Assembly: GCA_003086435.1 (NCBI GenBank)
Contig: QEFD01000137.1
Coordinates: 1-5,676 of the forward strand
Reading direction: 5' to 3'
From: Acidianus hospitalis
Lineage (GTDB): Archaea > Thermoproteota > Thermoprotei_A > Sulfolobales > Sulfolobaceae
Length of the DNA: 5,676 nucleotides
Shown: one piece after another, positions 1 to 4,088 of the stretch
How positions within the stretch are numbered: position 1 is the first letter of the stretch
How the letters are laid out: every line of letters starts with the position of its first letter
Notes under the pieces: generated by a model
What the model was told of the DNA's origin: nothing
The model's input: only the letters and a program-made list of their open reading frames with translations
Databases searched by the model: none
Made by a program: the position numbers and the translations under genes

Positions 1-2
1 AT

Positions 3-533
3 ATAATTTACACTTGGCCGCGTGAGATTGCAAGAATCTTTGGATATTCTACAGTTGTAACTTGCTCTTCCTTGTTTCACGGTATTTTGTTTTCTCTATA
101 TTCTCCGACGTTATATATAACGCTTTTAGGCTTTGTTTTTATTGCAACCACAAATACGTCAGAGGTAATTAGGGCTTTTTCTGAACTTAAAATACCTTTA
201 GCAATAACGTTAATATTTTCAGTTTTCGTAAAAGTAATTCCTCAAGCATTACAAAATATGGAGACCTCATATAAAATGACCATATTAAGGGGTTTAGGTT
301 ACGGAAAACCGCTCCCAATTAGGCTATTTTACCAACTTTATGCTCTAATAGCAGTCATTTTGCCAGTATTTGTGTATATAATTAAAGGTTCTAGGAACTT
401 AGCAATAGCGTTGGAAACGAGAGGATATATGAGTAAGAAAAATAGAACTTCTTTAGTAAAAATAGGTTTTCATTTAATAGATTATTTACTGCTTTTTATT
501 TCAATAATATTCTTCTATATTTCCTTCTCGTGA
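3..533 (+). CDS. ECF transporter T component (EcfT/CbiQ family), 5'-truncated by window edge
   Basis: Membrane-embedded coupling subunit of an energy-coupling factor (ECF) ABC transporter. In this family it links the two cytoplasmic ATPases to the substrate-binding S subunit that imports a vitamin or a metal such as cobalt or nickel. The frame is open from the first bases of the window, so the 176 visible residues lack the true N-terminus (T components usually have about 250 residues). A TTG at 72 lies inside this frame and is not a credible start, because the residues before it continue the protein. The visible part has hydrophobic stretches near residues 36-50, 64-80, 111-128 and 158-175. 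Between them lie the two family signatures of the cytoplasmic coupling helices: LRG at 95-97 and ETRGY at 138-142, about 43 residues apart, each with the Arg that contacts the ATPase subunits. The substrate cannot be told: no ATPase or S-component gene is visible, and these would be expected upstream, outside the window. The 43-bp gap to the next gene's likely start allows, but does not show, cotranscription. Confidence 0.85.
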   Translation: MIYTWPREIARIFGYSTVVTCSSLFHGILFSLYSPTLYITLLGFVFIATTNTSEVIRAFSELKIPLAITLIFSVFVKVIPQALQNMETSYKMTILRGLGYGKPLPIRLFYQLYALIAVILPVFVYIIKGSRNLAIALETRGYMSKKNRTSLVKIGFHLIDYLLLFISIIFFYISFS

Positions 534-541
534 ATTAATCG

Positions 542-547
542 TTTAAA
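542..547 (+). promoter_or_regulatory. candidate TATA box (TTTAAA) for the 577-1440 gene
   Basis: TTTAAA is centred about 32 bases before the ATG at 577. Archaeal transcription usually starts about 26 bases downstream of the TATA centre, which would give a leader of only a few bases. No GGTGA-type ribosome binding site precedes either the TTG at 550 or the ATG at 577, which favours leaderless or near-leaderless translation from 577. A second AT-rich stretch at 552-564 lies too close to the ATG to act at standard spacing. This is inference from spacing only. Confidence 0.35.
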
Positions 548-576
548 CTTTGAATATAATATTTTACAGACCTTAC

Positions 577-1440
577 ATGATAACTGTGGAAGAGGTTTAC
601 GGAGAAGACAGTTGGTTTACTTACTTCATGAGAGGAAATGAAGTAGTTCACGTTTCGCAACTTGAAGGAGCAAGAAAAGTAGGATCAATCTCATTAGGAA
701 ATAGGTCTCTAGTATTGTGGGAAGTCCCAGAAAATGAGATAACGAATGGATATTATGTAAATTATAATCCAAAGCCTAGGCTCTTCAGATTCACAAGACC
801 TAACATTTTAGGAAGGGATTTATCGTTTGATTTAATGATAAGTAAAACTTTAACACCTTCACCTTTAGTACAGCTAAGACCCAGATTATTTGGAATTGAA
901 AGGACGTCATTATTTACCTTTAGGAGAGTTGCCCCACTTGAGGAGGAAATAAAGAGTAGTGTTCAAAAGTTAAGATTAAGGTTACCTGTTATTAATACTA
1001 TAGAAGCAGAAATTGACGCAATGCTAAGGCCTATACCACAGGAGAGGGTTAGAATTCTAAATTCTTACAGTGAAGAAATTTACTCTCAGTGGGTTCTAAC
1101 TAAGGTAATAGAAGCAATAATAGAAATGGGAGGAAGATTAATAGACTCATTTGTACTTAACGTTGATTCTAAAATTGTAGAAATATTATATCATCCTAAT
1201 CCAGGGGTAGATATTCACGTTTTAGTATCGGACAAGAGGGAATACGTTAACATAAATAATATTCAGAATTACAAGGATAAGGAAGTTTTGCAAATAGATA
1301 CGGGTGTGAGGACGGTAGGGAAAGTAGGAATTACAGTAAGCTTTGAAGGTAATGCGCAATTCGTTTTAACTCCTAGGAACGTGGAGGGAATAAAGAAGTT
1401 TAAAGAGGAAGTTCGTAACGAAATTAGGAAAAAATTATGA
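577..1440 (+). CDS. Conserved-looking hypothetical protein, 287 aa, function unknown
   Basis: I do not recognise this protein or a domain in it. It is 287 residues long from the ATG at 577. A TTG at 550 would add nine residues (MNIIFYRPY), but the ATG is preferred because neither start has a ribosome binding site and a TTTAAA box sits about 30 bases before 577. The protein is soluble: no signal peptide, no membrane segment and no cysteine. The N-terminal 120 residues look rich in beta strands and are proline- and arginine-rich around 66-118. A charged, probably helical section runs at about 120-190, including an EEEIKSS stretch and an EMGGRLIDSF segment near 183-192. Another beta-rich part covers about 190-265, and the tail is basic and helical (KKFKEEVRNEIRKKL). 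It follows the EcfT gene in the same direction. Its stop overlaps the stop of the opposing 108-residue gene by 6 bp. Codon use resembles its neighbours, so it is probably a resident lineage-specific gene. Confidence 0.8.
   Translation: MITVEEVYGEDSWFTYFMRGNEVVHVSQLEGARKVGSISLGNRSLVLWEVPENEITNGYYVNYNPKPRLFRFTRPNILGRDLSFDLMISKTLTPSPLVQLRPRLFGIERTSLFTFRRVAPLEEEIKSSVQKLRLRLPVINTIEAEIDAMLRPIPQERVRILNSYSEEIYSQWVLTKVIEAIIEMGGRLIDSFVLNVDSKIVEILYHPNPGVDIHVLVSDKREYVNINNIQNYKDKEVLQIDTGVRTVGKVGITVSFEGNAQFVLTPRNVEGIKKFKEEVRNEIRKKL
1429..1434 (-). terminator. oligo-T run directly after the 108-aa gene's stop
   Basis: On the minus strand six consecutive T follow the TAA stop of the 108-residue gene without a gap. 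U-rich runs just after the stop are the usual intrinsic termination signal in Sulfolobales. The run lies inside the 3' end of the convergent + strand gene (the AAAAAA of its Lys codons), so it could be coincidental. No hairpin is seen or required. Confidence 0.35.
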
Positions 1441-1761
1441 TACTATAATTGGCATCTCTAAAGGAAAACCTGGTAGCTTTTCATCACCTTTAATTTCCCA
1501 TATTTCAAAATTCTGTATTTTACCAACCTCTATAGGTTTTCTTAATAATGTGATGTCCTTCAGAGGTACTTGTAATTTAATTTTATTCCTCCAAAATATT
1601 ATTTTATTTCTCTTTAGTTCTCCTTCATAATTCCTTGATTTGGAAGTGGAAAAATCATATATGACCACAATAAATTTATTTTTATTAATATAAATTCGTT
1701 CAATTTCATCTCTCGTGATAGGAAATATATTAGAAACGACTTCTGCAAGATTTAATTGCAT
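1435..1761 (-). CDS. Hypothetical protein, 108 aa, function unknown
   Basis: I do not recognise this protein. It has 108 residues, no signal peptide, no convincing transmembrane helix and no cysteine or metal motif. After an N-terminal segment with a short possible helix (MQLNLAEVVSNIFPITRDEI) it alternates hydrophobic and charged residues. Likely strands lie near 29-36 (KFIVVIYD), 53-57, 60-66 and 84-90 (NFEIWEI), which suggests a small beta-barrel or beta-sandwich fold. Basic residues cluster at 50-62 (KRNK, WRNK), which could suit nucleic acid binding, but that is speculation. It lies 43 bp downstream of the 47-residue gene on the same strand and may be its operon partner. No GGTGA site precedes its ATG, so it may instead be leaderless; the T-rich stretch 1776-1782 is closer to the ATG than usual for a TATA box. 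Its stop overlaps that of the convergent gene by 6 bp. Confidence 0.7.
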   Translation of the reverse strand: MQLNLAEVVSNIFPITRDEIERIYINKNKFIVVIYDFSTSKSRNYEGELKRNKIIFWRNKIKLQVPLKDITLLRKPIEVGKIQNFEIWEIKGDEKLPGFPLEMPIIVS

Positions 1762-1804
1762 GACATACTTTTTTCTTAAAAATTAGTCACTTGGCCAAAA
1801 TAAT

Positions 1805-1948
1805 TTAGTTCCTCAAATAGAGTAATAAATCGGAAGCTATCTCTTTTCTCTTCTTATAGCTTTCATATATCTCTGGGAATTCGTTCTTTAAGTATTCCTC
1901 TGGAAGCTCATCATAAGCAATCTCAACTTTCTTTGATAATGCCTTCAT
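1805..1948 (-). CDS. Small hypothetical protein, 47 aa, highly charged
   Basis: This short frame of 48 codons (ATG to TAA) encodes 47 residues, beginning MKALSKKVEIAYDELPEEYL and ending DLLLYLRN. An in-frame TGA lies directly before the ATG, so the start is fixed. A GGTGAT motif, complementary to ATCACC in the 3' end of archaeal 16S rRNA, ends four bases before the ATG. This is the best ribosome binding site found in the window and strong support that the frame is translated. About half the residues are charged, arranged as two likely helices (about 3-22 and 25-46) broken by Pro at 25, with no cysteine and no membrane segment. It precedes the 108-residue gene by 43 bp on the same strand. Its size, charge and position would suit a small DNA-binding, antitoxin-like or adaptor protein, but no ribbon-helix-helix, AbrB or zinc-finger motif is visible and the neighbour is not a recognisable toxin. 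Function unknown. Confidence 0.75.
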   Translation of the reverse strand: MKALSKKVEIAYDELPEEYLKNEFPEIYESYKKRKEIASDLLLYLRN

Positions 1949-1952
1949 TCAT

Positions 1953-1958
1953 ATCACC
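1953..1958 (-). promoter_or_regulatory. ribosome binding site GGTGAT of the 47-aa gene
   Basis: On the minus strand GGTGAT stands four bases before the ATG at 1948. It pairs over all six bases with the ATCACC of the anti-Shine-Dalgarno sequence at the archaeal 16S rRNA 3' end. It fixes the start of the 47-residue gene and implies a transcript with a leader rather than a leaderless one. Confidence 0.7.
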
Positions 1959-1982
1959 ATATATAATATACTGCTGTGAAAA

Positions 1983-1988
1983 TTTAAA
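1983..1988 (-). promoter_or_regulatory. candidate TATA box (TTTAAA), alternative promoter for the 47-aa gene
   Basis: Read on the minus strand, TTTAAA is centred about 37 bases before the ATG at 1948. The start of transcription would fall near 1959, giving a leader of about 11 bases that begins at the GGTGAT site. The TTTATATA box at 2001-2008 is the competing candidate and leaves a more comfortable leader of about 30 bases. Confidence 0.3.
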
Positions 1989-1994
1989 GTCATC

Positions 1995-2025
1995 TACTAA
2001 TATATAAACATAATAAAAATTAGTA
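1995..2025. repeat. inverted repeat TACTAAT / ATTAGTA around a TATA core
   Basis: TACTAAT at 1995-2001 and ATTAGTA at 2019-2025 are exact reverse complements, separated by 17 bases. The left arm abuts a TATATAAA stretch. Arm centres are about 24 bases apart, slightly more than two helical turns, a geometry seen in operators of dimeric regulators. Because the DNA here is very AT-rich, a 7-bp match with only one G/C pair per arm can arise by chance. Confidence 0.35.
2001..2008 (-). promoter_or_regulatory. TATA box TTTATATA for the 47-aa gene, also readable on the + strand
   Basis: On the minus strand TTTATATA matches the Sulfolobus box A consensus (TTTATA) well. Transcription would begin about 26 bases downstream, near 1979, giving a leader of about 30 bases that contains the GGTGAT site of the 47-residue gene. 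Read on the + strand the same bases are TATATAAA and could start a transcript near 2031 toward htpX, with a leader of about 70 bases. The rest of the 154-base gap (1949-2102) is AT-rich and holds no further gene. Confidence 0.45.
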
Positions 2026-2070
2026 TATAGTATTTTGATTTGACATAAAAAGTTGCTAGAAATTTAAGGC

Positions 2071-2080
2071 AAAAATATTA
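2071..2080 (+). promoter_or_regulatory. candidate proximal TATA box of the htpX-like gene
   Basis: AAAAATATTA is centred about 27 bases before the ATG at 2103, the spacing expected for a leaderless transcript, and follows a purine-rich AAGGC stretch that could serve as the TFB recognition element. The ATG has no GGTGA site, in agreement with leaderless translation. The box is far from the TTTATA consensus, so the call is weak. Confidence 0.3.
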
Positions 2081-2102
2081 CCTTTTATTTGAAGAATATC
2101 AC

Positions 2103-2903
2103 ATGGTAACTAGATATTGGCTAAGATATTACATAATATCTTTTGCATCGATTGCAGTTATTGACGTAATAGTTTCTTCTATAGTTGTAAGCATACCGTT
2201 CTTTTATATCTTTCAAATTATTATGATATTTGGACTTTGGTATTTTATTTCTCCGTTTACAATGATAGCACTCCTTAAGATGAGAAAAGGAGGAGAAGGA
2301 TTAGTAGAAGTAGTTGATAAAGTTTCAAAAAAATTTGGAGTAAAAACTCCTAGGGTATACATATCTTATGTAGACTTTCCTAATGCTTTAGCTTTCGGTA
2401 ATATTTTATTCAGAGGAATGGCAGTAACTTCGCCTTTATTAGACTTATTAAATGATCAAGAATTAGAAGCTGTAATTGCACATGAAATTTCGCACTTAAA
2501 AAACCACGATCCAGAAGTACTGATATTGACAATAATAGGAATTAACTCAATATACTCCTTTTTGATATATTTCTTCTCATGTTATCTGTCAATAATTGTT
2601 ATTTTCTACTTTCTTGGTTTATTTCCACTGTTTTTTGCTATACATAGAAGAGTTGAGAAAAGGGCAGACATAACAGCAGTAAAGAAGGATAGAAGTTATG
2701 CAATACCCCTAGAGACTGCACTAATAAAAATAGCATATTTAAGCGATAAGTTACCTTCATACGTATTAAAGAACTTTCCTGAATTACAGATATTGCTAAT
2801 GAAATATGATATAATTTCAAGCAATTACGGAAATGGAGGTTTGTTTAGAACTCATCCATCTCTTAGTGAAAGGCTTAGATATCTCAGTAATTACGAATAT
2901 TAA
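2103..2903 (+). CDS. htpX: HtpX-like membrane zinc metalloprotease (peptidase family M48)
   Basis: Membrane-bound M48 metalloprotease; in this family HtpX cleaves misfolded or damaged membrane proteins on the cytoplasmic side. The 266 residues show hydrophobic segments at about 10-30, 32-58, 138-160 and 161-180. The zinc motif HEISH (127-131) follows the typical LNDQELEAVIA lead-in, with H127 and H131 as ligands and E128 as catalytic base. The third ligand is E185 in RRVEKRAD (182-189), the counterpart of the SRxxEFxAD motif. The FPNALAFG segment at 92-99 and RTHPSLSERL at 249-258 match the family substrate-strand and C-terminal THPxLxxRI signatures. The length is near the low end of the usual 280-300. 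ATG 2103 is the first start, and an HtpX N-terminus is short and hydrophobic as seen here. The gene stands alone and its stop overlaps the opposing SLOG gene by 4 bp. Archaea often carry several HtpX paralogues, so the symbol marks family rather than strict orthology. Confidence 0.9.
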   Translation: MVTRYWLRYYIISFASIAVIDVIVSSIVVSIPFFYIFQIIMIFGLWYFISPFTMIALLKMRKGGEGLVEVVDKVSKKFGVKTPRVYISYVDFPNALAFGNILFRGMAVTSPLLDLLNDQELEAVIAHEISHLKNHDPEVLILTIIGINSIYSFLIYFFSCYLSIIVIFYFLGLFPLFFAIHRRVEKRADITAVKKDRSYAIPLETALIKIAYLSDKLPSYVLKNFPELQILLMKYDIISSNYGNGGLFRTHPSLSERLRYLSNYEY

Positions 2904-3418
2904 CCAAAATTCGTCTTAATTTGAGTTATAGGCTTACAAACTTCCTTTGCCAAATCTTCTGGTGAAGAATAATATTCAACTTTCATTACTTTTCTGTTAT
3001 CGAGATATTCTGAGAAAGCAGTTTTTAGCTTATCAGTAGAAAACCCCGTATCGCTCAAAACTAAAGCTCTCTTTCCCATTGCATAGGCCATGAAAATTTC
3101 TATAGTAGTACCTACTTCGCCACCTAATGAAACTAATAAATCTGCCGATCTGACTAAAATTACTGACCTACACCTATATTCACAGCCACTGTTTATTCTT
3201 ATAACGTCTAGAGGAAGTTCTACATCTTCCCTTTCTTCTGGCAATATAATTACGACTTTAAGCTTCTTTTTTATAGCCTCGTCAACAACAACCTTCATGC
3301 CTCCCCAATAACCTCCAACTAAGATTGTTGGGTTACACTTGAGATTTTCGAAAAACCTCTTTATTTTATCCTCTAATTCTTTATTTAGAGAACTGTGAAC
3401 GGCTATTGCTAATTGCAT
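2900..3418 (-). CDS. SLOG/LOG-like Rossmann protein, TIGR00725-type
   Basis: Single-domain protein of 172 residues with the Rossmann-like fold of the SLOG superfamily, which includes LOG phosphoribohydrolases, 'lysine decarboxylase'-like proteins and molybdenum cofactor carrier proteins. The family binds nucleotides or nucleotide-derived ligands; cytoplasmic. A glycine-rich loop GGYWGGM is at 35-41, following strand TILV. A VRSADLLVSLGGEVGTTIEI stretch at 89-108 corresponds to the family's RSADxxIxxxGGxGTxxE, with conserved T103/T104 and E107 near the expected phosphate-binding site; R82 and R84 precede it. A further strand KRALVL lies at 116-121. The Pro of the catalytic LOG motif PGGxGTxxE is replaced by Leu (LGGEVGTTIE), so a binding role is more likely than cytokinin-type hydrolysis. 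Cysteines 79 and 83 form CX3C. A TATA-like box sits about 24 bases before the ATG, with no GGTGA site, so the transcript is probably leaderless. Exact ligand unknown. Confidence 0.75.
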   Translation of the reverse strand: MQLAIAVHSSLNKELEDKIKRFFENLKCNPTILVGGYWGGMKVVVDEAIKKKLKVVIILPEEREDVELPLDVIRINSGCEYRCRSVILVRSADLLVSLGGEVGTTIEIFMAYAMGKRALVLSDTGFSTDKLKTAFSEYLDNRKVMKVEYYSSPEDLAKEVCKPITQIKTNFG

Positions 3419-3437
3419 AATATCCAGAGGTTGAATG

Positions 3438-3448
3438 TTAATAAATTT
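3438..3448. promoter_or_regulatory. shared divergent TATA element between the SLOG gene and the 206-aa gene
   Basis: TTAATAAATTT on the + strand reads AAATTTATTAA on the other. Its centre lies about 24-26 bases before the ATG at 3418 on the minus strand and about 25-26 bases before the ATG at 3468 on the + strand. Both are the spacing of leaderless archaeal transcripts, so one AT-rich element may direct both genes. This also supports 3468 rather than 3435 as start of the + strand gene, because 3435 would leave only 16 bases between the two starts. Confidence 0.5.
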
Positions 3449-3467
3449 CTTCCGTAAATTATTATTA

Positions 3468-4088
3468 ATGAACTTATCCTTACAGTTCTACATTCAAGGT
3501 ATCCTTTTTAAATTATTACAAAAATACTCGAGTTCAAACTGCTTTGTGTATTCAGTGAGCACAAACTCGCCTTTTAGTTTCAGCGGAACCTCCGGAAGAA
3601 TTAAAATTAGAGGCGAATTTAGGAGAAAAATTAAATTGCATTTTTCCTGCGGTTCTGTGACTTCTCACGTGGAGTACGATTTGCCTAAATCTATGGACGA
3701 ATTGGCTAAAACAGTTCAAGAGATAGAAAAAGAAGCTGAAGAAAAACTACACGAGGTTATAAATAACTGTGAGTTAATTTCGCTATGTGAAACTATAAGC
3801 GGAAAAACTAAAGTACACGTAATTAAAGGTAAAATGCTAAATCTAAATGATGAATTAAAAGAGGAAATAAGTTTTGCACTATTTAAACATTATGGAGGAA
3901 GAAAAGTATTTTTCAACCTAAGTGAGGAGGAAGGAATTCACGTAGTTAACGTTATTAAGAATGATAAGAATAAAGTGTACATACAACTTTTCTCTCCCAA
4001 CCAATGGAAATTCTGGTATCTTAGCGAGGACTACGTAGTTGACGAAGACCTTTATGCAATTATGAAGAAAATTCATAACTCCTCATAA
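3468..4088 (+). CDS. Hypothetical protein, 206 aa, function unknown
   Basis: I do not recognise this protein. An upstream in-frame ATG at 3435 would add 11 residues (MLINFFRKLLL), but it stands only 16 bases from the divergent gene's start and leaves no room for a promoter. ATG 3468 lies about 26 bases after the shared TATA-like element and is preferred. The 206-residue protein has no clear membrane segment. Residues 25-70 look beta-rich with many Ser, Thr and basic residues ([20 protein letters not shown]). Residues 74-102 form a strongly charged helix ([19 protein letters not shown]) with coiled-coil character. A mixed alpha/beta C-terminal half contains an aromatic [13 protein letters not shown] patch at 178-190. 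Four cysteines (25, 61, 101, 107) do not form a zinc motif. The gene ends 16 bp inside the opposing treZ 3' end. The longer start would give a hydrophobic-basic N-terminus that could suggest membrane association, so the choice matters. Confidence 0.75.
   Translation: MNLSLQFYIQGILFKLLQKYSSSNCFVYSVSTNSPFSFSGTSGRIKIRGEFRRKIKLHFSCGSVTSHVEYDLPKSMDELAKTVQEIEKEAEEKLHEVINNCELISLCETISGKTKVHVIKGKMLNLNDELKEEISFALFKHYGGRKVFFNLSEEEGIHVVNVIKNDKNKVYIQLFSPNQWKFWYLSEDYVVDEDLYAIMKKIHNSS

Noticed and set aside
72..533. TTG at 72 as the start of the EcfT gene
   Set aside because: The frame is open to the window edge, and the residues before it continue the protein without a stop. The family needs about 80 more N-terminal residues, so the gene is truncated by the window rather than starting here.
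1787..1798. CACTTGGCC occurring here and at 11-19, including the palindrome TTGGCCAA at 1791-1798
   Set aside because: The first copy is inside EcfT codons and only nine bases match; no further copies or pairing suggest a functional repeat.
1805..1948. 47-aa gene as a VapB- or AbrB-type antitoxin
   Set aside because: No ribbon-helix-helix or AbrB motif is visible, and the neighbouring 108-aa protein lacks the PIN-domain acidic residues or other toxin signatures, so naming it an antitoxin would be a guess.
2638..2820. 60-codon frame on the minus strand inside htpX
   Set aside because: It lies entirely antisense to the conserved M48 region, with no ribosome binding site or recognisable protein; a shadow frame.
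3090..3311. 73-codon frame on the + strand inside the SLOG gene
   Set aside because: Low-complexity Ser/Thr/Ile-rich product antisense to the conserved GGxGT region; a shadow frame.
3847..3853. ATGATGA resembling a C box of a C/D box sRNA
   Set aside because: No CUGA D or D' box at suitable distance, and it lies inside a coding region. Similar RTGATGA matches on the minus strand within the 47-aa and 108-aa genes fail the same test.
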